DNA of 64,000 nucleotides from the IMG/VR virus record IMGVR_UViG_3300048999_000056, positions 48,819 to 112,818 of that record. One strand, 5' to 3'. The notes under the pieces were generated by a model that did not search any database, was not told where the DNA came from, and saw only the letters and a list, made by a program, of their open reading frames with translations. Position 1 is the first letter of the stretch. Every line of letters starts with the position of its first letter. This DNA comes from a virus. Below are positions 48,913 to 56,173 of the stretch, in pieces. The translations under genes were made by a program, and so were the position numbers.

Positions 48913-48937
48913 CCTGTTTCTCCATGTGCCTCTCATA

Positions 48938-48962
48938 CATGGATATACGGTAGCGCCTGCAG
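48938..48962 (-). promoter_or_regulatory. GTATAT promoter candidate before clamp-like gene
   Basis: Minus strand GGCGCTACCGTATATCC, directly after the terminator at 48963-48994 and ~30 bases before ATG 48912. Same GGCG-N5-GTATAT core as at 38430-38456. Confidence 0.5.
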
Positions 48963-48994
48963 AGAAAAGCCGGGGCGTAACGACCCCGGCTTTC
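48963..48994 (-). terminator. Strong rho-independent terminator
   Basis: Minus strand AAGCCGGGG-tcgttacg-CCCCGGCTTTTC: 9-base GC-rich stem, 8-base loop and a T-run. Ends the unit that includes 49010-50172; the next promoter follows at once. Confidence 0.85.
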
Positions 48995-49009
48995 CTGGTA
49001 GCTCAACGG

Positions 49010-49162
49010 TCACTTAAACTCGCGACCGCAGGAACAGTATATGCGCTCCAGTCGGTAGAAGAGAGAACCGGCCGGTTTACGCGTTACACGCCAGATGCGA
49101 TGGCTGCCGAACATGCCGAACAGCTGATGCCAGAACGCCAGCCACCGCGCCCGCAACATCAT
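49010..49162 (-). CDS. 50-residue Cys-ended small protein
   Basis: ATG 49162 overlaps the TAA of the upstream gene; GGAAGGA precedes it. MMLRARWLAFWHQLFGMFGS then basic, ending RIYCSCGREFK (CxC). The first part could lie on a membrane. Function unknown. Confidence 0.58.
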   Translation of the reverse strand: MMLRARWLAFWHQLFGMFGSHRIWRVTRKPAGSLFYRLERIYCSCGREFK

Positions 49163-50172
49163 TAGTCCTTCCAATGCCCGGCGTTCTGCACCTCCATGAT
49201 CGTGTTCTTGGTGAACGTGACGACGCCGGACACCGTTGAGTTGGTCGGATTGAAGCCTTGATCGCGGACCGCCTGCGCGACCTCTGCAACATTGGCGTCT
49301 GGATAGGCGATCACGTATTGCCTGATCGCCGACGATACCGACTGTTCCGCCTGCTGGCGAGGCTGGCGCGGCGCCCGCTCCTGGCGCTGTGCCGGCTGGC
49401 GGGTCTGGCGCTGTGCTGGGGGCGCCTGACGTGTCTCCTGACGCTGTGGCGCAGCTTGCCGCTGGGGTGGTGCCTGACGTGCCGGGGGCGCCTGACGGGC
49501 GGGTGGGGCCTGCCGCTGGTTGTTCTGCGGTGCCTGACGGGGCGGGGGCTGGCGTGTCTGCGTCGGGGGCGCTGCCTGGCGGGCGGGCGGTGCCTGACGG
49601 GTCTGTGTCCGCGCCGGGGGCGCCTGACGGTTCTGGGGCGCTGCCTGGCGAGCTGGGGCAGCCTGATTGCCGCCCTGTCCCTCGGCAGCCTTGGCGGCCC
49701 GGCGCTGTTCGTTGTATTGCCGCATGCGTTCGGACGCGGCACTGCGCGCGTTCGACTGTGCCTGCGACGGCTGGCGCACCTGTTGCTCCTCCTGCGCCTC
49801 GCCACCGTCTTCGGCGCCCTGATCCTCTGCGCCCTGTCCGTCGTCTGGATCAGCCCCGTTGGCTGCCTGCTGATCGTCGCCATAGAAACCGGGGGGCGCC
49901 TCAAGCCCGCCCTTGGGGCGCTTGCCTTCCGCCTCCTGGTGCGCGCGTGTTGCGGCACGTTCGTACCACTGTTCGGCTGCCGGCGAGAGGTTTTCCTCCA
50001 GCTCGGAAACAGCCTTCAATAGACGCTCGATAAACGCCTGATCGTCTTCATTTTCATTCGGTGGCGCGAACTCGGGATCGACGTTCGTAACGGCGTTCCA
50101 CACTTCCTCGTAGATGGTGCTGGGTGCCTGAGCCTGTTCCTGCTCGGGGTGCTGTGCGGCGGCACGAGCCAT
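49162..50172 (-). CDS. Q/P-rich repeat protein with winged-helix-like end
   Basis: 336 residues; ATG 50172 follows AGGAAGGAACC. N-terminal helical domain (~15-85), an acidic stretch (~105-130, GQGAEDQGAEDGGEAQEEQQ), then ~120 residues of RQAPPx repeats, and a C-terminal ~60-residue folded part (SSAIRQYVIAYPDANVAEVA ... VSGVVTFTKNTIMEVQNAG). The RQAPP repeats are shared with the tail of the SSB-like protein at 33131-34321. It may bind single-stranded DNA or SSB; unproven. Confidence 0.65.
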   Translation of the reverse strand: MARAAAQHPEQEQAQAPSTIYEEVWNAVTNVDPEFAPPNENEDDQAFIERLLKAVSELEENLSPAAEQWYERAATRAHQEAEGKRPKGGLEAPPGFYGDDQQAANGADPDDGQGAEDQGAEDGGEAQEEQQVRQPSQAQSNARSAASERMRQYNEQRRAAKAAEGQGGNQAAPARQAAPQNRQAPPARTQTRQAPPARQAAPPTQTRQPPPRQAPQNNQRQAPPARQAPPARQAPPQRQAAPQRQETRQAPPAQRQTRQPAQRQERAPRQPRQQAEQSVSSAIRQYVIAYPDANVAEVAQAVRDQGFNPTNSTVSGVVTFTKNTIMEVQNAGHWKD

Positions 50173-50280
50173 GGGGTGGTTCCTTCCTCATCGCGGAAAA
50201 ACGCCGACGACGGAATGTCGTCAGCCGTGATAAGGTTGGCATATCGTAAATCGCTTCGCAAGTCGCTACACGAAATCTGC

Positions 50281-50922
50281 TTAACCGGGTTGCATCAGTT
50301 CGTTAATTTGCCCAAGGATATCAGCGTGTTGATCAACGTAATCCCCTGACAATTCGCACAGCTCGCGCAACCGGTTATTGACCTGTTCACGGCGTCGCGC
50401 GCTCGGCTTGCGCATATCGAGGTTGGGCGGAAACACGAAGTCAAGGATGTCATTCGGAACGTGCATGATCGTGTCCAGCACGTTCGCGAGCGCTGGCGGT
50501 GCCTCCGCCAGCTTGATCAGGAACGGACCGTAGTTCCAATCGTTGTCGCTGCGCTCAACAAACGGCACGAACTCCAGCAATTCCCGTTGTTTCCTGTCGT
50601 AGACCGCCAGCGTGTGCCATGTGTTGACGACAGACTTGGAAAACAGCGACATGAACCATGCCGGATTGGTGACTGTCTTGCCGTAGCGGTCGAGGCACTT
50701 GGCGAAGACAACGCCGCATTCCTGCAACGCGTCTTCTTCGGTGGGGATGTAGTTCTGCACGCGCCAGTAGTTGAACTGCACAAACCGCTTGCACCAGTTT
50801 TCAAACGGACCCTGCCAGGCCGGCGTAAACCCCGGCATTCTCATGCGTAGCGGCGCCTGTTGATCTGGCATGGCGAGACGAATGCGATTGCTAACGCGGG
50901 TGCATACGCGGCGGCGCGGCAT
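50281..50922 (-). CDS. Sigma-region-2-like protein (candidate phage transcription factor)
   Basis: 213 residues; ATG 50922 follows GGGAGGAG. WCKRFVQFNYWRVQNYIPTE, then EEDALQECGVVFAKCLDRYG and NPAWFMSLFSKSVVNTWHTL followed by VYDRKQR, matches the layout of sigma region 2 (helix, D.eDl.QE, NF..WL....N...d..R.). Region 4 is not evident; the C-terminal ~80 residues are helical. It could direct host RNA polymerase to the GTATAT promoters, but direct evidence is lacking. Confidence 0.55.
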   Translation of the reverse strand: MPRRRVCTRVSNRIRLAMPDQQAPLRMRMPGFTPAWQGPFENWCKRFVQFNYWRVQNYIPTEEDALQECGVVFAKCLDRYGKTVTNPAWFMSLFSKSVVNTWHTLAVYDRKQRELLEFVPFVERSDNDWNYGPFLIKLAEAPPALANVLDTIMHVPNDILDFVFPPNLDMRKPSARRREQVNNRLRELCELSGDYVDQHADILGQINELMQPG

Positions 50923-50939
50923 GGCAGGCTCCTCCCTTA

Positions 50940-51872
50940 TTACGACAGCGTTCCCGCAATCCATTCTGTGATCCGGGGAATCGGCATTTCCCCAGGATCA
51001 TCAAAGCCTTGAGGGACGCGGAGCCGACCTTTATATAGCGTCTTCCCCCAGAACGCAAGGCTGGCGGACAGGTGCCGATATTCGGATTGAAGCACGCCGT
51101 TGTCGAAGCACAGATAGTAGCTCGTGCATCGTTGCAGCAATTGTTTCAACTGATACAGCTTGGACTCATTGATATCGAGCCCGAGCAAGCCAACCGGCGT
51201 CACCGGCATATGCTCTGTTGCGGCCGCAACTTTCAGCACGTCAAGCGGGCCTTCAAAGACAAGCATTGTTGCGCGCATCTGGCGCGGTACATAGAGCGTA
51301 TTGTTGTCGGCCGCCTGCGTCCAGTATCGCGGTGAGAGTTCATCGATCAACGCGCGTCCGGTCCATGTCGCGATCTCGCCATCCGGCCCGATGATCGGGA
51401 TCAAGAGGCGGCCCGACCATGTGCCCGCTGGCGAGAACCGCAAATCGTATCGGCGGCAGATTGCGGCAGGGTCTGGGAAGCCGCGCCGGGCAAGATAGGC
51501 AAGGCATCGCTTGCTGTCGGCGGCAGGCTGGAAACGCTGCCAATTGACTGCCACGTCGCTCTGGCTGGCGCGCGGACGCTCGTATGCAATCGGCGCGTCA
51601 ACCGCGTAGTCATTCAACAGCCGACTGATTTCGCGGCGCGGTGTGCCGGGCAAGACGTGCTGCAGCAGGAAATCGAGGCTGCGTCCGCGATGTCGTTGAT
51701 TGCGGTGGCACAGATAGCCTGAGTTGTCTTCCCAGATCATCATGTGCTCCGATGGATCACTGTCGCCACAGAACGGACAGGCGATGTTGACCCGCCCGCG
51801 CCGGGCATTCGGACCGCGATCGGTCCAGCGGATGTTGAGCGCGTCGAACAATCCGCGCCAATCAGTCGGCAT
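50940..51872 (-). CDS. DnaG-type DNA primase
   Basis: 310 residues. N-terminal zinc ribbon (IACPFCGDSDPSEHMMIWED then YLCHRNQRHRG), a middle catalytic domain with SGRLLIPIIGPDGEIATWTG, and a TOPRIM motif MLVFEGPLDVLKVA. Makes RNA primers for lagging-strand synthesis with the DnaB-like helicase (26326). Shorter than bacterial DnaG and without a C-terminal helicase domain. Starts two bases after the upstream stop. Confidence 0.88.
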   Translation of the reverse strand: MPTDWRGLFDALNIRWTDRGPNARRGRVNIACPFCGDSDPSEHMMIWEDNSGYLCHRNQRHRGRSLDFLLQHVLPGTPRREISRLLNDYAVDAPIAYERPRASQSDVAVNWQRFQPAADSKRCLAYLARRGFPDPAAICRRYDLRFSPAGTWSGRLLIPIIGPDGEIATWTGRALIDELSPRYWTQAADNNTLYVPRQMRATMLVFEGPLDVLKVAAATEHMPVTPVGLLGLDINESKLYQLKQLLQRCTSYYLCFDNGVLQSEYRHLSASLAFWGKTLYKGRLRVPQGFDDPGEMPIPRITEWIAGTLS

Positions 51873-51873
51873 G

Positions 51874-52281
51874 TCACGGCTCCACGTCTGGATAGCGGCG
51901 CTTGAATTCTTCGTGCATGTCGATCAACTCGCTCTCGGTCGGTATGCAAAGCGTTGCCCATGGATAGCGCTTAACGCGCATGACGGCATGCGGCCAAGGT
52001 TCCTCGCGCAGCATGAACTTGTAACCCGGCTCGCCTGTTTCGCTGTTGACCACAAGCGCGGTCAATGGCGGCAGTCCGTTCAAGAAGCACCACGCCATCA
52101 CGTAGCCGAGCGGCTTGTCCAGAATGCCCTGACCATACCGCATGCGGTTGTTGCCGAGTTCGTTGTATGTGATGACGCCATGCGGCGCCTGTCCGACCAG
52201 CGCGACGAAAATCTGAATGGCGCGTGTCACACGGCGCGAGTCTTCGCCGTAGGTCCTGATCATGGTGCTACGCGTGCTCAT
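51874..52281 (-). CDS. Conserved protein upstream of primase, unknown
   Basis: 135 residues; ATG 52281 overlaps the upstream gene by 14 bases. The middle GVITYNELGNNRMRYGQGIL then FLNGLPPLTALVVNSETGEP is a pattern I have seen in uncharacterised phage and restriction-linked proteins, with a loose likeness to alkyltransferase-type DNA-binding folds. Function unknown. Confidence 0.65.
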   Translation of the reverse strand: MSTRSTMIRTYGEDSRRVTRAIQIFVALVGQAPHGVITYNELGNNRMRYGQGILDKPLGYVMAWCFLNGLPPLTALVVNSETGEPGYKFMLREEPWPHAVMRVKRYPWATLCIPTESELIDMHEEFKRRYPDVEP

Positions 52282-52462
52282 GTGCTTCAGCCTCAAGTTG
52301 GGCGATGCGGGTGCGGTGTTCTTCGGCCCGTGCAAGGCGCCGATGATGCAGATCGTGGTTAGGCGGAAACTTTGCCGCCTGTCGCAACCAGTAGGCCATT
52401 TCTGACTTGTTCCAGGCGATAGCTCTTGGAAAGTCGGTTACTTGTTTGGCTGTATTGGCCAT
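52268..52462 (-). CDS. Small helical protein, unknown
   Basis: 64 residues; ATG 52462 follows GAGGAATC. Basic, His-rich helices (PPNHDLHHRRLARAEEHRTR). No family recognised. Confidence 0.6.
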   Translation of the reverse strand: MANTAKQVTDFPRAIAWNKSEMAYWLRQAAKFPPNHDLHHRRLARAEEHRTRIAQLEAEAHEHA

Positions 52463-52473
52463 GGGTTGATTCC

Positions 52474-52971
52474 TCATACCGTCCAGTGTTGAAAAGGTGC
52501 ACGGATAAGCCGCCCCTCGGAATCGGTCACGCGGTATGCGTTGCCGGGGAACTCACGCTGGTACTTGCGGCAGTGCGTTACGGCTTTTTCGGATGTCTGC
52601 TCTGATCTGATGACATTCCACTTGCCTGCATCATTCATGCACTCGACGCGGTATTCCGCGATCTGGTCCCAGCCGTTGAGTATGGCGATGATCGCGTCGT
52701 ACTCTGCATCGGAAATGGGCAACTCGTTGAAATCATCCTCGTATGTGACCTGAAACATCCCCTTGAGCGCGAAAGCCTCGATTGCATCAACATCGATCTC
52801 CAGCGCTCCGTCGCTGCTACGCAGCTTGTCAGCTAGCGTGTTGACCGTATCGCGCGTAAACCCGAGTTCGCCGCTTGCCAGCGTCTCGTCATCCGGCGTG
52901 CTGACGAAGAAGCCGTTGCGCACCATTTCGGCCTGTTCGGCGGTGAAGCTAAGATGTCTGGTAGTGGTCAT
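52474..52971 (-). CDS. Unknown acidic protein
   Basis: 165 residues; ATG 52971 follows AGAGGAAACC. First gene after a clear promoter. Acidic N-terminal two thirds (ELPISDAEYDAIIAILNGWD), then a small basic domain (HCRKYQREFPGNAYRVTDSE). Function unknown. Confidence 0.65.
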   Translation of the reverse strand: MTTTRHLSFTAEQAEMVRNGFFVSTPDDETLASGELGFTRDTVNTLADKLRSSDGALEIDVDAIEAFALKGMFQVTYEDDFNELPISDAEYDAIIAILNGWDQIAEYRVECMNDAGKWNVIRSEQTSEKAVTHCRKYQREFPGNAYRVTDSEGRLIRAPFQHWTV

Positions 52972-53000
52972 TGTCTGGTTTCCTCTGGCTGACAGCCCAC

Positions 53001-53030
53001 TATGTATAGGACTTGCCCAACCCTGTCAAG
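53001..53030 (-). promoter_or_regulatory. Host-type sigma-70 promoter
   Basis: Minus strand TTGACA (53029-53024), 15-base spacer, TATACA (53008-53003), ~32 bases before ATG 52971. This is the closest match to the bacterial consensus in the window and differs from the GTATAT elements, so the primase-region operon may be transcribed early by host polymerase. Confidence 0.7.
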
Positions 53031-53044
53031 CGGTTTTGGTCAAC

Positions 53045-53073
53045 AAAAAAGGCCCGTGTTTACGAGCCTTTTC
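53045..53073 (-). terminator. Rho-independent terminator
   Basis: Minus strand AAAAGGCTCGT-aaac-ACGGGCCTTTTTT, a stem with one mismatch and a T-run, right after the 53097-53657 gene. It separates the control operon from the primase operon. Confidence 0.85.
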
Positions 53074-53096
53074 TGCCCCAGACGTGCGCCGCTCGG

Positions 53097-53657
53097 TTAT
53101 GCGGCGCGGGCCGTCAGGACGATGCCGAGCAAGCCTGCCGAGGCATAGCCGGGATAGTCGTCATCCACGGCATCTGCCAGACGGTGGACGTTGTGCAGCA
53201 TCTTCGACGTTGCGCCCTTTTCGAGATAGGGAACCATGCCGTTCCCGTCAGGCACACGGCGCTTTTTCAAGTAGCGGAACAGACAGCCGAGTGCCACGCG
53301 CGCCAGCGCCATCCGCTGCGACATGCCCAGCGGATCACGGCTGCAACCGATCACGTACTCATGCACCTGTTCCAGCGCCGCGTCGAACTGCCCGGCGCCG
53401 AACCGCCCGCGCTCGATCCCCATGCCGCGATCGTTCGTTGCCCACTGCTCGCGCGTCAGACCGTCGATCCGCCGCTCGGGGCCGAGCACGTCACAGAGCG
53501 CCGACCAGACGTAGGCGTGCGGCGTCGGCGGGCTGCTGCGGGGCGTACCACGCCTTGGCGTCTCGCTCTTGTGCGCCAGGATACCGGCGAGGTTCTGCCG
53601 GTCCTGCTCGTCCAGGCCGTCTACGATGTCGTGCAGGTAGTCCAAAGTCGCATCCAT
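53097..53657 (-). CDS. Unknown protein in control operon
   Basis: 186 residues; GAGAG upstream of ATG 53657. Helical start (LDYLHDIVDGLDEQDRQNLA), then a mixed domain (VWSALCDVLGPERRIDGLTR, VALGCLFRYLKKRRVPDGNG). Follows an excisionase-like gene. Function unknown. Confidence 0.62.
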   Translation of the reverse strand: MDATLDYLHDIVDGLDEQDRQNLAGILAHKSETPRRGTPRSSPPTPHAYVWSALCDVLGPERRIDGLTREQWATNDRGMGIERGRFGAGQFDAALEQVHEYVIGCSRDPLGMSQRMALARVALGCLFRYLKKRRVPDGNGMVPYLEKGATSKMLHNVHRLADAVDDDYPGYASAGLLGIVLTARAA

Positions 53658-53670
53658 GACACTCTCTCGC

Positions 53671-53916
53671 TTACCGGCTGTCCCATATCGCCAGGAGGTC
53701 CGGGCGGTAGGTGAACAGATAGGAACGCAAATCGTCTTCTGTGATCCGTACGCGGCGGGCCTTGCCCAGTTTGCGGTAGATCACCGGCAACGGTGCCCTG
53801 TCGCGCGAACCGCGCCGCCAACCAAGTATCGCCAGCGGTGTCACGTCGAGCGTGCGAGCAATTTCCCGTGATGTAATCGTCGGCACGTTCGATCGCTGGT
53901 GGAGCTGCATTCGCAT
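53671..53916 (-). CDS. Excisionase/MerR-like DNA-binding protein
   Basis: 81 residues; ATG 53916 chosen over 53946 because GGAGGG lies seven bases upstream. ITSREIARTLDVTPLAILGW then RRGSRDRAPLPVIYRKLGKA and RVRITEDDLRSYL is the helix-turn-helix/wing layout of excisionase-type (HTH_17) proteins. Probably a transcription regulator of the adjacent control region. Confidence 0.72.
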   Translation of the reverse strand: MRMQLHQRSNVPTITSREIARTLDVTPLAILGWRRGSRDRAPLPVIYRKLGKARRVRITEDDLRSYLFTYRPDLLAIWDSR

Positions 53917-53995
53917 GGCAAAACCCTCCGGTTTTCGGCGAGGCATATAGCGGTCAGCGGACCAAAGCGCAAGTATCGTTACGTTCTCCCCTATC

Positions 53996-54027
53996 CCTTA
54001 TATACCTTATCGAGCCTCCAACTACCG
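53996..54027 (-). promoter_or_regulatory. GTATATA promoter candidate for 53097-53916 operon
   Basis: Minus strand TTGGAGGCTCGATAAGGTATATAAGGG, about 80 bases before ATG 53916. It points away from the + strand element at 54040-54058, so the two form a divergent pair. Confidence 0.5.
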
Positions 54028-54039
54028 AAACTGCCGAAC

Positions 54040-54066
54040 CGCTGATCGTATATCAGGATCAGAGGC
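54040..54066 (+). promoter_or_regulatory. GTATAT promoter candidate for the 54060-54467 RNA
   Basis: The 21 bases at 54046-54066 match 54126-like element 56126-56146, which precedes the rightward gene at 56174, at 18 positions (tcgtatat, then ggatcagag). Shared sequence with a site that clearly faces a rightward gene suggests rightward transcription here too. Confidence 0.5.
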
Positions 54067-54467
54067 AGGCTGCTTGCATACCGGGATGCAGACCGGTAGA
54101 GCCCTCGAACGGGATGTGGAAAAGCGCCGTGGGAACGGCGGCACATTGCAGGCAAATTCGGCAATCGGTTGGCCTCGCAAGCGAAGCGCTTGAGTTGCGT
54201 TGCTCTCGTGGCAATGCGCTGTTGCGCCGAGCACGGTGGAAAAAGAGGCAAAACCTGACCGGTCGGTTGCGATGGCCGGCAGGGACCGTCATGGCATCTC
54301 AACGGATGCGTCCAACGCTGTAGGTTCGGGCAACCGATCACGGAGCCCTCACAGAATGACCGCCCGTGAACTTCAACCTACAATCGCAGCTGTCGAAGCG
54401 ACGCTGGCTCCATACGTCAGTAATTGCAGTTGACACAATTGGACCGTTTACTCGGTCCAATTGTGTC
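54060..54467 (+). ncRNA. Candidate structured non-coding RNA (~400 nt)
   Basis: No credible gene on either strand. Local stems on the + strand: TGCAT/ATGCA (~54074-54089) competing with ACCGG/CCGGT; CGCCGT-ggga-ACGGCG (~54125-54140, GNRA loop); CAAGCG-aag-CGCTTG (~54178-54192); GCGTTGC/GCAATGC (~54197-54217); GCGC-tgtt-GCGC; TGTAGGTT/AACCTACA (54319-54382) enclosing CGGGC/GCCCG; and the perfect 15-base terminator-like stem 54432-54467. A promoter-like element lies at its left edge. It is antisense to the operon on both sides. No tRNA or group I intron layout was recognised. Confidence 0.5.
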
Positions 54468-54480
54468 TTCTCTCTGCTTC
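54432..54480 (+). terminator. Perfect 15-bp hairpin, terminator of the candidate RNA
   Basis: GACACAATTGGACCG / CGGTCCAATTGTGTC with loop TTTACT, followed by TTCTCTCTGCTTCC. The T-rich side is on the + strand. It could also be an operator, since it is a long perfect dyad beside three DNA-binding-protein genes. Confidence 0.6.
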
Positions 54481-54603
54481 CACCACCGTCAGATCAACTA
54501 AATGGCAATTGAAATTGAAGTTGAAGAGACGAAGATGAAAACTTCGTAGCAGCTGAAATTGACGGATACTGAAAATTGCAGTTGAACACGGTTGGGTTCC
54601 TGA
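54475..54603. other. AT-rich segment with TGAA repeats
   Basis: Markedly AT-richer than its surroundings. ATTGAA-ATTGAA-GTTGAA (54508-54525) is followed by scattered TGAA words and a small stem ACGAAG/CTTCGT (~54528-54548). A 12-base word aattgcagttga occurs at 54422-54433 and again at 54574-54585. No gene. The composition and repeats would suit an operator array or origin-type region near the ParB-like gene; this is speculative. Confidence 0.4.
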
Positions 54604-55113
54604 TTACACTGCTTGGTCTAATTCCTCCTGCAGATATCGAGCTTTTTGTTGAATGTAACTGAGTTCGTAGATGAACATTTCCAACATTGCACGTACTTTT
54701 GGCGTCAGATCATCCATGTAGGGCATGCCTTGTTGTAGCGCGTAGTTTGCGTTGATGGCTTCCGCGCTGAATTTCGACACTCGTGCTCTGACACCTGAGA
54801 GCATTCGGTTGCGCATAGGGCGCAGGATGATCGGCTTCGGTAGGTTGCTGGTTGGTAGCGGCACAATGATGTAGCGCTCGGTGCCAGGAACGAAGTCACG
54901 ACCATGAGGCACGTGCGGAATGGTGAACTCCCAACCGTTGCGCGGGTTACGGATGTAGGTAAGCGCCCAGCTGATCATGCCGGCCGTTATGATCCGTCCT
55001 TTGATGGGCGCTATGCGATTGGCGATCTCCTGGCGTGTCGTTGCGCCTCGTTCGGTGAGGCAGAAATATATCTCGACGCAGAGCTGATAAAGCAGCGTCT
55101 CGCGTTCGGTCAT
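54604..55113 (-). CDS. Winged-helix-like regulator
   Basis: 169 residues; ATGA overlap with the ParB-like gene and GGAGGGA upstream. Residues ~20-90 (TRQEIANRIAPIKGRIITAG, MISWALTYIRNPRNGWEFTI, GTERYIIVPL) look like a winged helix of the type that re-represses early genes; the C-terminus is helical. Probably DNA binding. Confidence 0.62.
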   Translation of the reverse strand: MTERETLLYQLCVEIYFCLTERGATTRQEIANRIAPIKGRIITAGMISWALTYIRNPRNGWEFTIPHVPHGRDFVPGTERYIIVPLPTSNLPKPIILRPMRNRMLSGVRARVSKFSAEAINANYALQQGMPYMDDLTPKVRAMLEMFIYELSYIQQKARYLQEELDQAV

Positions 55114-56048
55114 GGCGTGTTCCCTCCGACAATCTCCAGATGCGGACGCTTGTTTGTTGCGTTGGCTTTGTCGCGCAGCGCCTGGACGATTCGAGAGCAG
55201 GTGTTCTGTAGCTCGATTGCCTGCTCCAGCAATCCTCCGATGTAATTCTGATGCATGCTGTTGACGCTTTCGAGCACGACGTTTTCCAGATGCTCGACGA
55301 TGTTCTGTGCTTCGCCTACGAGATCGCCGGCGGTCAACGCAGCTTCCATACCGGACGGTTGCCGCTGCTCAGGTTCACTGGGCGGTTTGCGCTCGGGTGC
55401 GGGCTGATCTCTGCGAACTGGGGGCGGCGGTTCTGTCCGTGCTCGGGCGATGGTCTGCTTGTGTGCTTTGTTGATACTGATCTTGCCGCTGTGCACTTGC
55501 TCGAAAAGGTCGGATGCCTGGACCTGCACGACTACCAGCTGTTCGTAGGCTTTACGACCTACGCCGAGTTCCTTGGCGATTTCATCACTGGCGCGAGGAT
55601 TTCGTTTCGAAGAAACTTGGGTCCCATTCGCCCCAAGTTTCTTCGGGCGCCCGCCTTTCTTCCGTTGTTTTGCAGCATCCTTTGCCTTCTTGGTGATGGA
55701 GTCTAAGTACTCGGTCATCTTCATGCGTGCGGTTGCGCGTTGCGCCTTGGTGTAGTCCTGACGTTCCTTCTTGGCGTTGATATGGTCTGCGATCTCGACA
55801 TCAGACATTGTCGGCAACGCGACGTAGCGGTGTTCCTGTCCGGCATCGCTGCAGGCTTGATAGCGGTGCCAGCCGTCAACAATACGTCCGTCTGCGGTCA
55901 GCTCGATCGCATCCAGCAGACCCTGCGAGCGTATGCTCTCCACCAGGGCGGTGTAAGCGGCCTTCTGCATGTTGGGCCAGCACAGGGCGGCAGGGTGACG
56001 CTGTTTCGTGTCTCCAGCCGTCCGGGCCGGCTGCTTGGTCCGTGGCAT
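55110..56048 (-). CDS. ParB-like partition/regulatory protein
   Basis: 312 residues; ATG 56048 follows AGGGAGAAT. ParB N-terminal fold: YTALVESIRSQGLLDAIELT, DGRIVDGWHRYQACSDAG, then a helix-turn-helix (ASDEIAKELGVGRKAYEQLV) and a Pro-rich linker with a helical C-terminal dimer region. Phage ParB-like proteins act as nucleases or as regulators; CTP-site residues GWHRYxA are present in part. First gene of the leftward block and divergent from 56174, so it is well placed to control both directions. Confidence 0.82.
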   Translation of the reverse strand: MPRTKQPARTAGDTKQRHPAALCWPNMQKAAYTALVESIRSQGLLDAIELTADGRIVDGWHRYQACSDAGQEHRYVALPTMSDVEIADHINAKKERQDYTKAQRATARMKMTEYLDSITKKAKDAAKQRKKGGRPKKLGANGTQVSSKRNPRASDEIAKELGVGRKAYEQLVVVQVQASDLFEQVHSGKISINKAHKQTIARARTEPPPPVRRDQPAPERKPPSEPEQRQPSGMEAALTAGDLVGEAQNIVEHLENVVLESVNSMHQNYIGGLLEQAIELQNTCSRIVQALRDKANATNKRPHLEIVGGNTP

Positions 56049-56107
56049 TTTCTTATTCTCCCTCGTATTTTCGGCACGAACTTGCCAGCTTGATATAGCA
56101 CTGCGCT

Positions 56108-56146
56108 TTTGTCAATTCGGGTGAATCGTATATATGGATCAGAGCC
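56108..56146 (+). promoter_or_regulatory. Promoter region of rightward operon
   Basis: TTGTCA (56109-56114), then GTATATATGG with GTATAT at 56128-56133; the 56126-56146 bases match 54046-54066 at 18 of 21 positions. ATG 56174 follows with an AGGGGG site. The divergent ParB-like gene must be served by the same 125-base interval. Confidence 0.6.
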
Positions 56147-56173
56147 ACGAAAAACACGAAGGGGGCGATTGCC

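Noticed and set aside
54319-54382. tRNA-like element with 8-base acceptor-type stem
   Set aside because: No D, anticodon or T arm of the proper sizes. Better viewed as one stem of a larger RNA.
54356-54433. 25-codon frame MTARELQPTIAAVEATLAPY...
   Set aside because: No ribosome site, and it lies within the structured segment and runs into the terminator-like hairpin.
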